From contig JAIOJX010000001.1 of the NCBI GenBank assembly GCA_022376925.1, forward strand, positions 34,566,170 to 34,630,169: a DNA stretch of 64,000 bases, written 5' to 3'. The position numbers and the translations under genes are program-made. Source of the stretch: Tragulus kanchil. Taxonomy: Eukaryota; Chordata; Mammalia; Artiodactyla; Tragulidae. Numbering within the stretch: position 1 is the first letter of the stretch; every line of letters starts with the position of its first letter. Shown here piece after piece: positions 23,694 to 35,144 of the stretch. A model generated the notes under the pieces. That model saw only the letters and a list, made by a program, of their open reading frames with translations, was not told where the DNA came from and searched no databases.

Positions 23694-24561
23694 GATGAGA
23701 TTTTTTTCCCCTTGGTTATTTTTCTTTAAACAACAAGTAAGACAAAGGCAAGGAGAGAGACTGAATGCTTGGTGCACTGACCAGCAAGATTCAGAGTCCT
23801 GATAGCAATGATTTAAAAAATTTATTTATTTTTTTCCCACCTCAGGTGCTTCGCGCGCCTTCAATTTGACCCGCTCCCCAGCTCTCTCTTTTCCTCCCTC
23901 CCCTAAACCCAAACAAAGTCCACCATTTTTCTTTTCCTAGGATGCTTTCCCAAAGCGCAGCAGGCACCACAATGTCGGATGGGGCATGGGGCCTGAGGGA
24001 GCGAGCACGGGGTCTCAGGCTGGGCTTTGCACCAGCCACCTCCCTCCCCCGCACTGTCCCCAGCACTGACCTGGGCCTATCCTCGCTGTCTCCTGCTCCT
24101 TCCGATCCTCGCCACGAGTCCGCCGCCGCCACACTTAGTTCCGCAGATCTGCGAAAGCCCGGGGTCGGGGTAGGGGGCTGCTGCAGCCGGGCGCTCGGTC
24201 CCTTCCCGGCCCCGCGCCTCCCACTCTCACCAACTCCCTTCGCCGCGCCTGGCCGCCCCCGCCCCGACTTTCAGGTGCTCCCATCCCCCACCCCATCCCC
24301 CACCCGACCCCGCTCCCGGGTTCACTATTGCCCTGCAGGAACTCAGGGATGATTTCCCATCGCTCTTAGTTGCTTTGCTGCCCTCCCTGGTAACCTGCCG
24401 CCCCTGCACCCCCACCCCAGGGGGCCCCTTTTACTGTCCCCGGGAAAGCCGGGGTGTGGAGAGAGCTCGCCGGGACCCGCCGCGCTGCACTCCTGCGCCG
24501 GCTCTGGGGGTGACTGGCCGCTGCCTCCTTGCCTTCAGCGAGCGGGCCCCGGGGCCCTTAC
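23694..24561 (-). other. BEX3: BEX3 intron 1 and 5'UTR of coding exon
   Basis: On the minus strand a donor CAG|GTAAGG ends the first exon at 24562, and a pyrimidine tract followed by AAAG suggests an acceptor near 23724, so the intron is about 0.84 kb. Much of it is GC-rich. A small extra 5'UTR exon within it cannot be excluded, for example around 23850-23930. Confidence 0.6.
24280..24315 (-). other. G-quadruplex-prone tract in BEX3 intron 1
   Basis: The minus (transcribed sense) strand carries more than four runs of three or more G separated by 1-3 bases, read here as C-runs on the plus strand. It can in principle form a G-quadruplex; no function is shown. Confidence 0.5.
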
Positions 24562-24660
24562 CTGCTCCGCTTGCCGCGGGCCCGATGCCAGCCCGCCGTG
24601 CGCAGGGCAGCAAAGAGCTGGTACCCAGACAGCAGTGACGACTGCACCGAAGGCTGCGTC
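24562..24660 (-). other. BEX3: BEX3 non-coding exon 1 (3' end well supported)
   Basis: The donor GCAG|GTAAGG (minus strand) fixes the exon end at 24562. The start is estimated only from its position below the E-box and CRE-like sites. It contains the GTCTGGGTACCAGC core (minus strand of 24617-24630) shared with TCEAL9 exon 1. Confidence 0.65.
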
Positions 24661-24698
24661 GCTCTGCAGCTCGCGGTCACGTGAGGGCCCCACGTCAC
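24617..24698 (-). promoter_or_regulatory. BEX3: BGW-type promoter/first-exon element of BEX3
   Basis: Contains the block gctggtacccagac (plus-strand reading) at 24617-24630, a perfect E-box CACGTG at 24678-24683 and a CRE-like ACGTCAC at 24692-24698. Order and spacing match TCEAL9 (52028-52109). BEX, TCEAL (WEX) and GASP genes are known to share such a motif, named BGW. Bound factors are inferred only from the site types. Confidence 0.75.
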
Positions 24699-24900
24699 AG
24701 CCGAGCTCGCCCCCAGCTCCTGCGGCCAGTACAGCAGGAGCGCTCCCCTCCCGCCTGGTGCACATGCACGGACAACCCCCTCCGCCTGTCTGTGCGCGGG
24801 GCCAATGCGCGCACCGTCCCGTCACTCATCTCGCTCTTCTCCAATCTGAGGGCCCACAAGTGGCATCACCTCCATGCGGTTGGAGTTTGCCCTTCTCGTG

Positions 24901-25475
24901 TTACCAGGGAGGGTCTGCAACACCCTCCACCCCTCCTACTCCCGCCCCAAAGCCTTGGCCTTGCGTTTTTCTGCTCACGTCTCGCTGACCGCAGTCCTCC
25001 TCCTCCCCAAACCCCGCCCCGCCATTGCCCACCAAGGCCCCTGAATGCGTAACTCTTTTAGGAAATTTAGATTGAAGGCTAGGGTAGGGAGAGAGCAAGA
25101 CACTTGTCAGACAGCGTGGCGAGGAGATACAGTGGGTTGTATATACCCTTCCTAATAATTTCTTTCTTTTTTTTTTTTTAATCAGCATGCCATCAAAAAA
25201 TTTAAAATTACAAGGTTTTATTTTGGAAAAAAATACTTCATTCCGTGGAATGAAAATGCCTCATTGTTTAATTTGTTTGTTCACCTATACCACCCAGAAA
25301 ATATTTTCGCTGGACTCCACCACCGAACATCAACATTTTGGAAACATTTTATTTTGAGATCTTATTTTGAAAAAATGCAAGCATCTTCCCGAATACAGTT
25401 GGTGTTTTAAAAATGATCTGTAAAGTAGATCTTCAGATTGAAGTTCAGTTGTCAAACCTTGGCCATTTTATGTAA
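24901..25475. other. DNA upstream of BEX3
   Basis: CpG density drops after about 25060. No gene or named repeat; T-run at 25168-25180. Confidence 0.4.
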
Positions 25476-27660
25476 ATTTATGTGATATTTTTGATATCAC
25501 AGCCTTTGGAGAAAAGGAGCCCCTCCACTTTTTTTTTTTAAAGAGCCTTTTTATTTCCTGCTTCCCTTTCCAAACTTGCCAAAGCACCCCAGCACGTATT
25601 TCCTTATAATGATCTCAGAAATGAAGAATACAAGAGGTAAGAGTTCCAAAGACATCTGTTTTTTTTCAATGTGACTGTTTCCCAAAAATATTAGAAATAA
25701 GCATGGGGTATGTGAAGCAATTAAACTTGAAACTCATCTTGAGCATAACTGTACCTTTTTTCAACTTGAGATAATTGAAATCTTTTTTTTTTTTAAATCA
25801 TGGTTACAAAATAGAGATTCCTTTAGAAAAAATGGCCTTATTATTTAAAAAAAATAATTAGTACATGTTGGTTGTGTTAAAGGAAAGAGCTATATATACA
25901 GATGGGCCAGGCAAATGCTTACTGCCTCTAGTTTTGCTCAGGTGCTCAGTTGCTTCAATTGTGTCCAACTCTTTGCTGCCCTGTGTAGCTCACCAGGCTC
26001 CTCTGTCCATGGGATTTCCCAGGCAAGAATACTGGAGTGGGTTACCATTTCCTCCTTCAGGGTACCTTCTCGATTCAGGGATTAAATCCGCATCTCTTGG
26101 GTCTCCTGCATTGGCAGGCATTGTGCCACCTGGGAGACCCTTTGACTCCAAACTCTTATGTAATCTGCTAAACTGGGATGGTGAATAAAGGAAGAGTATA
26201 TGCCTACTGCATGTGCAGTTTGAAATACATAAAATATGTATCTATACCTGCCTCCTGAGAAACTGGCATGGAGGTCAGGAAACACAGTGAGAATCGGACA
26301 TGGAACAATAAACTGGTTCGAAATTGGGAAAGGAGTGCATCAAGGCTGTATATTGTCACCCTGCTTATTTAACTTCTATGCAGAATGCAATAGAAGTTAA
26401 ATACATTTATATTTAAATACACTGTACATTGAAATACATTACAGTTAAATACATTTAGATATATTGTACATCATGCAATGATGAAGCACAAGCTGCAATA
26501 AAGATTGCCGGAGAAATATCAACAACCTCAGATATGCATGATACCACTCTAATGGCAGAAAGTGGAAAAGATTTATGTGATATTTTTGATATCACAGCCT
26601 TTGGAGAAAAGGAGCCCCTCCACTTTTTTTTAAAGAGCCTTTTTATTTCCTGCTTCCCTTTCCAAACTTGCCAAAGCACCCCAGCACGTATTTCCTTATA
26701 ATGATCTCAGAAATGAAGAATACAAGAGGTAAGAGTTCCAAAGACATCTGTTTTTTTTCAATGTGACTGTTTCCCAAAAATATTAGAAATAAGCATGGGG
26801 TATGTGAAGCAATTAAACTTGAAACTCATCTTGAGCATAACTGTACCTTTTTTCAACTTGAGATAATTGAAATCTTTTTTTTTTTTAAATCATGGTTACA
26901 AAATAGAGATTCCTTTAGAAAAAATGGCCTTATTATTTAAAAAAAATAATTAGTACATGTTGGTTGTGTTAAAGGAAAGAGCTATATATACAGATGGGCC
27001 AGGCAAATGCTTACTGCCTCTAGTTTTGCTCAGGTGCTCAGTTGCTTCAATTGTGTCCAACTCTTTGCTGCCCTGTGTAGCTCACCAGGCTCCTCTGTCC
27101 ATGGGATTTCCCAGGCAAGAATACTGGAGTGGGTTACCATTTCCTCCTTCAGGGTACCTTCTCGATTCAGGGATTAAATCCGCATCTCTTGGGTCTCCTG
27201 CATTGGCAGGCATTGTGCCACCTGGGAGACCCTTTGACTCCAAACTCTTATGTAATCTGCTAAACTGGGATGGTGAATAAAGGAAGAGTATATGCCTACT
27301 GCATGTGCAGTTTGAAATACATAAAAATATGTATCTATACCTGCCTCCTGAGAAACTGGCATGGAGGTCAGGAAACACAGTGAGAATCGGACATGGAACA
27401 ATAAACTGGTTCGAAATTGGGAAAGGAGTGCATCAAGGCTGTATATTGTCACCCTGCTTATTTAACTTCTATGCAGAATGCAATAGAAGTTAAATACATT
27501 TATATTTAAATACACTGTACATTGAAATACATTACAGTTAAATACATTTAGATATATTGTACATCATGCAATGATGAAGCACAAGCTGCAATAAAGATTG
27601 CCGGGAGAAATATCAACAACCTCAGATATGCAGATGATACCACTCTAATGGCAGAAAGTG
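25476..27660. repeat. Tandem near-identical 1.09-kb block, pair 5
   Basis: Copy 1 is 25476-26564 and copy 2 is 26571-27660. Differences: two T-runs shorter by 1-2 bases, one A missing near 26228, and lost bases near 26510 and 26538 at the end of copy 1. Content is a Bov-tA and the upstream part of a BovB. Probably an assembly duplicate. Confidence 0.95.
25935..26141 (-). mobile_element. Bov-tA SINE, antisense
   Basis: Antisense markers 'caggcaagaatactggagtg' and 'ctcctgcattggcaggca'. Repeated at 27027-27233. Confidence 0.85.
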
Positions 27661-28412
27661 AAGAGGAACTAAAGAACTTCTTGATGAAGGTGAAAGAGGA
27701 GAGTGAAAAAGCTGGTTTAAAACTCAATATTTGACAAACTAAGATCATGACATCCAGTCCCATCACTTCGTGGCAAATAGATGGGCAAACAATGGAAACA
27801 ATGATAGACTTTATTTTCTTGGGCTCCAAAATCACTGCGGATAGTGACTGCAAGCCATGAGATTAAAAGAGGCATGCTCCTTGAAGAAAAGCTATGACAA
27901 ACCTAGACAGCACTTAAAAATCAGTGACATCACTTTTCTGACAAAGGTTCATCTAGTCAAAGCTATGGTTTTCCCATTAGTCATGTATGGATGTGAGAGT
28001 TGGACCATAAAGAAGGCTGAGTGAAGAACTGATGCCTTTGAACTGTGGTGTTGGAGAAGGCTCTTGAGAGTCCCTTGGAGTGCGAGGAGATCAAACCAAT
28101 CAATTCTAAAAGAAATCAACCCTGAATATTCATTGGAAGGACTTATGCTGAAGCTGAAGCTCCAGAACTTTGGCCACCTGATGCAAAGAGACCACTCATT
28201 GGAAAAGAGCCTGATGCTATGAAAAACAGAAGGCAAAAGGAGAAGGGTAAGTCAGAAGACAAGATGGTTGGATGGCATCACTGAGTCAATGGACATGAGT
28301 TTGAGCAAGCTCCAGGAGATGGTGAAGGACAGGGAAGCCTGGAGTGCTGCAGTCCATGGGGTTGCAAAGAGTAGGACACGACTGAGTGACTGAACTGAAC
28401 TGAACTGATATA
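27270..28412 (+). mobile_element. BovB LINE fragment
   Basis: Longest BovB remnant in the window. It runs from reverse-transcriptase coding sequence ('ggaaaggagtgcatcaaggc') through the FELWCWRR-like region to the 3' end 'cacgactgagtgactgaact'. Internal deletions and stops break the frame. Its upstream part also appears at 26180-26564 in the tandem copy. Confidence 0.85.
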
Positions 28413-28461
28413 TGCACACACACATATATATGTATATGTCATATATATATATATATATATA
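28411..28461. repeat. (TA)n/(CA)n microsatellite at BovB 3' end
   Basis: Dinucleotide run directly after the BovB end, as is usual for RTE elements with simple-repeat tails. Confidence 0.85.
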
Positions 28462-28534
28462 GTTTTAAAGATATAAATAAATATTGATATATTGCTTCAA
28501 AAGCTCAAATTACAAAATAATTGTCTTTTTTAAA

Positions 28535-28746
28535 ATTAGTCTTTTTTTTTTTTTCATTTTCTATATTAGGCTGGGTGGGTCTTTGTTGTGGCATGCAGGA
28601 TCTTCATTGTGTTACAGGGATTCTCTAGTTGTGGCTTTTGGGCTCAGTTGCTCAGAGGTATGTGGAATCTTCCTGGACCAGGGATCAAAACTGTGTCCGC
28701 TGTATTGCAAGGCAGATTCCTACCCATTAGACCATGCATGAAGTCC
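28535..28746 (-). mobile_element. CHR-type SINE, antisense
   Basis: Poly-T start, 'gggtctttgttgtggcatgc', 'ggctcagttgctcagaggta' and 'cttcctggaccagggatc' mark an antisense CHR. The part from 28597 recurs at 29685-29834. Confidence 0.8.
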
Positions 28747-30776
28747 AGAATCACAAAATAATTGTCTTTTAAAGGAATTCTAGTGATTCCTGAATTCTCT
28801 TTCACAGTTAACAACTCCTCATATAGGTAGCTTTATTAATGCTATCTACTGGAATGATGCTGATTAAAGGCATGAGCTTTAGTATCAGACACATCTGGGT
28901 TTATATCGTGTTTCTGCTACTTGTGTTGATATATGACTTTGGGTCAATTACTTATCAAGGTCTCTGTGCTGCCTCTGTAAAACAGGGATTATTAGAAGTA
29001 AATCACATATTTCAAGTATGTACCACAGAGCCTAAAGAATCATCAATAAAAGTTGATCCATTATTTTTTATTTTTAAGATGGTTTTTAACAAGATTTAAA
29101 GAGTGAGCAGAGCATAGTTCTGTCCTTAGTTAGATGTGCTTGTCTTTAAAATCTGTGAGGGCCCAAAACATATTTTCTGCCTTCTACTTTTCAAAGTCAG
29201 TAACTTATAGAATTCCTTGTACCAAGTAGGTGATTGGTGAATATTTGTTGACTGATACATCCACTACTGAGGCTAATGGGTTGCTTTTCATTCAGGGGAC
29301 TATATTTAGAACAATATGGAAAAGATTTTATGAAAATTAGGAGTTGCATAGAAAGAATCCTCTGAAAGTAGACAAACTACTATATGACCTAATCATTAAA
29401 TACAAATTTTAGGAAGTGAATTTTTAGTTCTCCAGTGTCTAAGTTTTTTTCTATTATCTTTTTGATCCATCCTGAATAAGTCTTCTGCTTGAAATCATCA
29501 AATTTTCTTGGATGAAACCATACAGTTGTGTATTTTTCCGGGACATAGGTTATGCTACATGGGAGCTGGGCTGTAATGAAGTGATGCTTTAAAGACATGT
29601 GAAATTTGTCCTCTTAGTGATGTTGTTTCACTAAAATGTTGTGAGGTGTTGATTGAAACCTTGTTTTGTCCTTGGTACTTTCTGAGGATCTTCATTGTGT
29701 TACAGGGATTCTCTAGTTGTGGCTTTTGGGCTCAGTTGCTCAGAGGTATGTGGAATCTTCCTGGACCAGGGATCAAAACTGTGTCCGCTGTATTGCAAGG
29801 CAGATTCCTACCCATTAGACCATGCATGAAGTCCAGAATCACAAAATAATTGTCTTTTAAAGGAATTCTAGTGATTCCTGAATTCTCTTTCACAGTTAAC
29901 AACTCCTCATATAGGTAGCTTTATTAATGCTATCTACTGGAATGATGCTGATTAAAGGCATGAGCTTTAGTATCAGACACATCTGGGTTTATATCGTGTT
30001 TCTGCTACTTGTGTTGATATATGACTTTGGGTCAATTACTTATCAAGGTCTCTGTGCTGCCTCTGTAAAACAGGGATTATTAGAAGTAAATCACATATTT
30101 CAAGTATGTACCACAGAGCCTAAAGAATCATCAATAAAAGTTGATCCATTATTTTTTATTTTTAAGATGGTTTTTAACAAGATTTAAAGAGTGAGCAGAG
30201 CATAGTTCTGTCCTTAGTTAGATGTGCTTGTCTTTAAAATCTGTGAGGGCCCAAAACATATTTTCTGCCTTCTACTTTTCAAAGTCAGTAACTTATAGAA
30301 TTCCTTGTACCAAGTAGGTGATTGGTGAATATTTGTTGACTGATACATCCACTACTGAGGCTAATGGGTTGCTTTTCATTCAGGGGACTATATTTAGAAC
30401 AATATGGAAAAGATTTTATGAAAATTAGGAGTTGCATAGAAAGAATCCTCTGAAAGTAGACAAACTACTATATGACCTAATCATTAAATACAAATTTTAG
30501 GAAGTGAATTTTTAGTTCTCCAGTGTCTAAGTTTTTTTCTATTATCTTTTTGATCCATCCTGAATAAGTCTTCTGCTTGAAATCATCAAATTTTCTTGGA
30601 TGAAACCATACAGTTGTGTATTTTTCCGGGACATAGGTTATGCTACATGGGAGCTGGGCTGTAATGAAGTGATGCTTTAAAGACATGTGAAATTTGTCCT
30701 CTTAGTGATGTTGTTTCACTAAAATGTTGTGAGGTGTTGATTGAAACCTTGTTTTGTCCTTGGTACTTTCTGAGGA
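28597..30776. repeat. Tandem identical 1.09-kb block, pair 6
   Basis: Copy 1 is 28597-29688 and copy 2 is 29685-30776, offset 1088. I see no differences. The join has only the 4-base overlap agga. Content is a CHR part, a MIR and unassigned sequence. Probably an assembly duplicate; as the cleanest join it is also the best candidate for a true tandem duplication. Confidence 0.95.
28855..29060 (+). mobile_element. MIR SINE
   Basis: Sense MIR: 'aaaggcatgagctttagtat', 'gggtcaattacttatcaagg' and 'ctctgtaaaacagggatta'. Repeated at 29943-30148. Confidence 0.75.
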
Positions 30777-31620
30777 CTTGAAGGTAGATAACAACCTACT
30801 GAGACCAATTTTTTTTTAATTTCTAAGGCTGCGCTGAAAGGATGTAAGAGTTTCAGTTTGGGACTGGTGTGCCCTGAAGAACAGAGAGAGTGAACTGGTT
30901 TAATGACTTTTACCTTAACATAATAGAAGAGTAGCGTAGCACTGGGAAGGAGGAGCCTCGGTTCATGTTTGGGGGAGTACAGAATTTGTGAAAGAGACCT
31001 ATTTCCTCTCCTTTATCTCCTATAAGTATAGTGTAACCAGTCACTTGATAGGTTCCCTTCCTCAAAGTCGAGAGAGTGGGATCCCAGAAGAATTGTACAT
31101 AAAGTTTAGGGATATCTGCAAGATGTTAAGTTTCACTTATTCCTCTGCTGGGTATCATTATTACCTAGATGCTATAGGAGTCTGGTAAGAACATTTTGGA
31201 GAGAGGATGTGGTGGTGTGGCCAGGTAGAGAAAAGGCTAAGATTAATCCCCTACCAAAGTTTCCAATTCTGGAGAAGCATGAAAAATAAATCCTACCACG
31301 CTTACAGGTTGGGGAGAGGGAGGTTATTGAGATGAAGATTTACCAGAAACTGATACAGACTAGGGCAAAAAGAGACCTATGAATCATAGGAATTCTATGT
31401 GAGAGTTATGAGTAAAGCATCACATACAAGCTACGGCTTAAACTTCCAAGCAGACACTTGAAAGGGAGCTGCTTGGATGTTAGTCCTTAGCAGCAGTTTC
31501 TTTAGAAATCAAGCCTGAGCATCAGTAATGATTAACCATGTGGAATAGCAACTTCACCCTAGGTATTCACATAGAGTTGTCTTTTTGTCCCTCTTCTTCA
31601 AACTCTCAAGTCATTTGAGT
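30777..31620. other. Unassigned intergenic DNA
   Basis: No gene or repeat recognised. A 66-codon frame at 30988-31188 has no family resemblance. Confidence 0.4.
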
Positions 31621-31639
31621 AAACACAGGGAAAGAGGGT

Positions 31640-32100
31640 GCGGTCATTAATTTTATGTGTCCAAGAGGCCATTGGATGCCCACATATCTGACTAAATAAT
31701 ATTTCTGGTGTATCTGTGAACTTGTTTCTGGAAGAGTTCAGCATTTGAATTGGTGAACTGAGTAAAGCAGATGGCCTTTCCCAGTGCAGGTGGGTGTCAT
31801 CTGACACCATGGAGGGCCTGAATAAAACAGAAAGGCAATCTGCCTTATTGCTTGAGCCGGGACATTATCTTCTCCTGCCTTTGGTGGTTCTGGTTCTCAG
31901 GACTGCTAATTCAGGTTGGCACCTACATGCTAGCTCTCCAGCTCTCAGGCCTTAAAAGTACACCATTGGCTTTCCCAGCTCTCCAGCTTGTAGACAGCAC
32001 ACTATGGAACTTTCCAGCTTACATAATCATGTGAGCTTATAGACTTATAATCTGTCTTGGACCTTATAATCAATAAACCTGTCTATTTATATATCTATAG
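31640..32100 (+). repeat. Ancient mammalian LTR-like repeat
   Basis: 'attaattttatgtgtccaag', 'gagtaaagcagatggcc', 'ttacataatcatgtgagctt' and a terminal AATAAA-like stretch with TATC repeats match a common old mammalian interspersed repeat. I recall its consensus but not its name. No coding content. Confidence 0.45.
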
Positions 32101-32176
32101 ATAGAAAGATCTCTTTGAGGGATGAAGAGGATTCTGAATCAAAAGTGATATCAGTGTTTTAAAATACATAGAACCA

Positions 32177-32517
32177 GGGCTTCCCCTGGTGGTCCAGTGG
32201 GTAAAGACACCACCTTGCAGTGCAAGGGGCGCTGGTTCGATCCCTGGCCTGGGAAGATCCTATGTGCCACGGAGCAGCTGGACTGATGTGTCCAATCAGC
32301 AAGCCGGAGCTCTGGCACGTGTGCACCCAGAGCCGGTGCTCTGCGACGACAGTGGCCACCGCGATGGGAGGCCCACAGGAGCCAAAAAACAAAGACGGAT
32401 GAAAATGGAGAAATGAAAGACCAGTGGAAGTGGCCCACCCATCACCCTCCCTCTCCACCCCACCCTCCAAAAGATAAATAAATAAAATTTTAAAAATAAA
32501 ATAAAATAAAACAAAAC
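32177..32517 (+). mobile_element. tRNA-headed SINE, long form
   Basis: Full-length copy with C-rich domain and an expanded (AAAAT)n tail. Target-site duplication acatagaacca at 32166-32176 and 32518-32528. A third copy of that target lies at 33010-33020. Confidence 0.9.
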
Positions 32518-32528
32518 ACATAGAACCA

Positions 32529-32731
32529 AGATGCAAACTGGTATACATAGAATGGAAGCAAAAAAGTCCTGCTGCATGGCACAGGGAGCTATATTCAATA
32601 CCCTGTGATAAACCATAATGGAAAAGAATATGAAAAAAATGTACATATTGTACAACTGTGTCATGATGCTGCACAGCAGTCATTAACACAACCTTGCAAT
32701 TCAATTATACTTTAATAAAAAATAAATTTTA
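32529..32731 (+). mobile_element. 5'-truncated L1 3' end
   Basis: 'gctgcatggcacagggagct' to 'ttatactttaataaaaa' is the ruminant L1 3' end. With the next SINE it is bounded by acatagaacca copies (32518-32528 and 33010-33020), which suggests its own insertion at that target. Confidence 0.75.
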
Positions 32732-33000
32732 GGGCTTCCCTGGTGGTCCAGTGGGTAAGGACACCGCCTTGCAGTGCAAGGGGCGCCAATTCGATCCCTG
32801 GCCTGGGAGGATCCCATGTGCCCCAGAGCGGCTGGACCAATGTGTCCAGCTACTGAGCTGGAGCTCTGGAGTGCAGGCGCCCAGAGCCAGTGCTGAGGCA
32901 AGCAAAGCCACTGCAATGGGAGGCCCACACAGGCCAAGGAACAAAGATAAATGAAAATAAATAAATGAAAGACCCATAGAAGTGGTCAAAAAAAAAAAAA
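32732..33000 (+). mobile_element. tRNA-headed SINE, short form
   Basis: Short-form copy inserted in the tail of the L1 fragment: 'gggcttccctggtggtccag' head, no C-rich 3' domain, A13 tail. Confidence 0.88.
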
Positions 33001-33020
33001 ATTAAAAAGACATAGAACCA

Positions 33021-33785
33021 AATCTTTAACAGTTTAACAGAATTTTTTTAATAAGCAAAAGTGACTGAAAAATTGGAGAATAGGACTGAGATACAAAGAA
33101 GCTTATTATCCAGTAGACAGTGCAGAGTGTGGATGATAGAGCACTTTCTAGGCAGCTATTGGAAAAATAAGATTGTTTTGTGATTTTACCTTAACTAGCT
33201 ATCCCTTGATCAAACTGTGGTGATATCAGGTTAATATTCCATCTGAGGAAACTCACTTTTGCTGATATGATTTGCACGTTGCCATGATGTATAGCTCACA
33301 TGTGTTTGACTGGAAATGTACCCAATTGGATTGTAGTTATGTCCTGTTTTGCTTTCACTGTACTCACACGGGTGAGTGCAAGGCTTGGAAGAAGATAGTC
33401 TGGCACATGGTGTGCTCTGTGGGTGTGGATATCTCTGTTCCTGCCTTGAATGGTTCTCTGTGTGTCGTCCTGATGCTTCTGTGCTGCAGTCCTATTGTGC
33501 TTCTCTCTTTTTTTCTAAATTTAAGCACCTATTAACAAATTGAAGCCAGGTATTAAAAATATAGGAAATTATGCCACTTTAGCTTCCCTATAAGCTACGG
33601 CCATGATAACTTTGATGCCAAGAACTTTGAAGAATTGAGAACAGGCCTGATAAAATTTTAAAGATATTACTGTAAGAGTTTGGACCATTTGAAAGATGAT
33701 GTATTCAATATTTCATTCAAGAGATCTTGTCTTAAATAATTACAAAGCCATAAGACTGAGACATCTGAGTGTGAAATCAACATAT
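33021..33785. other. Unassigned intergenic DNA
   Basis: An 87-codon plus-strand frame (33272-33535, repeated at 34387-34650) shows no conserved domain or gene context, so I do not call it a gene. Confidence 0.4.
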
Positions 33786-33799
33786 ACTCAGGATCTCAC

Positions 33800-33921
33800 T
33801 ATCTATGAGATCCATGGGACTCCCCAGGCAAGAATACTGGAGTGGGTAGCCATTCCCTTCTCTAGAGCATCTTCCTCCAGAGATCAAACCCATATCTCCT
33901 GCTTGACAGGTGGATTCTTTA
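33800..33921 (-). mobile_element. Bov-tA SINE, antisense, cut by block junction
   Basis: Antisense 'caggcaagaatactggagtg' and 'tgacaggtggattcttta'. It ends abruptly at the junction. The uninterrupted version, ending 'gccaccagggaaacccc', is at 34915-35059. Confidence 0.8.
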
Positions 33922-35097
33922 CTAGGAGCTCTGGAGTGCAGGCGCCCAGAGCCAGTGCTGAGGCAAGCAAAGCCACTGCAATGGGAGGCCCACACGGCCA
34001 AGGAACAAAGATAAATGAAAATAAATAAATGAAAGACCCTAGAGTGGCAAGCAAAGCCACTGCAATGGAAAAAAAATAAATAAATTGAAAGACCCATAGA
34101 AGTGGTCAAAAAAAAATTAAAAAGACATAGAACCAAATCTTTAACAGTTTAACAGAATTTTTTTAATAAGCAAAAGTGACTGAAAAATTGGAGAATAGGA
34201 CTGAGATACAAAGAAGCTTATTATCCAGTAGACAGTGCAGAGTGTGGATGATAGAGCACTTTCTAGGCAGCTATTGGAAAAATAAGATTGTTTTGTGATT
34301 TTACCTTAACTAGCTATCCCTTGATCAAACTGTGGTGATATCAGGTTAATATTCCATCTGAGGAAACTCACTTTTGCTGATATGATTTGCACGTTGCCAT
34401 GATGTATAGCTCACATGTGTTTGACTGGAAATGTACCCAATTGGATTGTAGTTATGTCCTGTTTTGCTTTCACTGTACTCACACGGGTGAGTGCAAGGCT
34501 TGGAAGAAGATAGTCTGGCACATGGTGTGCTCTGTGGGTGTGGATATCTCTGTTCCTGCCTTGAATGGTTCTCTGTGTGTCGTCCTGATGCTTCTGTGCT
34601 GCAGTCCTATTGTGCTTCTCTCTTTTTTTCTAAATTTAAGCACCTATTAACAAATTGAAGCCAGGTATTAAAAATATAGGAAATTATGCCACTTTAGCTT
34701 CCCTATAAGCTACGGCCATGATAACTTTGATGCCAAGAACTTTGAAGAATTGAGAACAGGCCTGATAAAATTTTAAAGATATTACTGTAAGAGTTTGGAC
34801 CATTTGAAAGATGATGTATTCAATATTTCATTCAAGAGATCTTGTCTTAAATAATTACAAAGCCATAAGACTGAGACATCTGAGTGTGAAATCAACATAT
34901 ACTCAGGATCTCACTATCTATGAGATCCATGGGACTCCCCAGGCAAGAATACTGGAGTGGGTAGCCATTCCCTTCTCTAGAGCATCTTCCTCCAGAGATC
35001 AAACCCATATCTCCTGCTTGACAGGTGGATTCTTTATCACTGAGCCACCAGGGAAACCCCAAGTTTATCTATAACTAAACAGTAAACTAACACATTC

Positions 35098-35103
35098 TCT
35101 CAT

Positions 35104-35143
<40 letters not shown>

Positions 35144-35144
35144 C
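35098..35144. repeat. (CT)n(CA)n microsatellite
   Basis: A CT dinucleotide run passing directly into CA repeats, then a C-rich flank. Confidence 0.9.

Larger units (their letters stand above)
23840..24900. promoter_or_regulatory. BEX3: CpG-rich island at BEX3 promoter
   Basis: This stretch is strikingly GC- and CpG-rich compared with the AT-rich window. It covers intron 1, exon 1 and the promoter of BEX3. Shadow frames on both strands (for example 23942-24352 and 24635-24988) come from GC-rich composition and are not genes. Confidence 0.8.
32860..35035. repeat. Tandem near-identical 1.1-kb block, pair 7
   Basis: Copy 1 is 32860-33921 and copy 2 is 33925-35035. Copy 2 begins inside the SINE body at 'ggagctctgg' and has a garbled, stuttered SINE tail (34038-34090), where a SINE segment appears twice. 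The rest looks identical. Probably an assembly duplicate. Confidence 0.95.

Noticed and set aside
23694..23777. N-terminal extension of BEX3 by 28 in-frame codons
   Set aside because: It reads through the pyrimidine tract and acceptor region. MANIHQEN at 23693 is the family start.
23942..24988. Long plus-strand frames in the BEX3 CpG island (23942-24352, 24635-24988) as an antisense gene
   Set aside because: GC-rich DNA keeps frames open by chance. They overlap the BEX3 promoter and exon 1, and the peptides are low-complexity Pro/Ser/Arg.
33272..33535. 87-codon cysteine-rich frame present twice (33272, 34387)
   Set aside because: Same reasoning: duplicated by pair 7, no family resemblance, no regulatory context.
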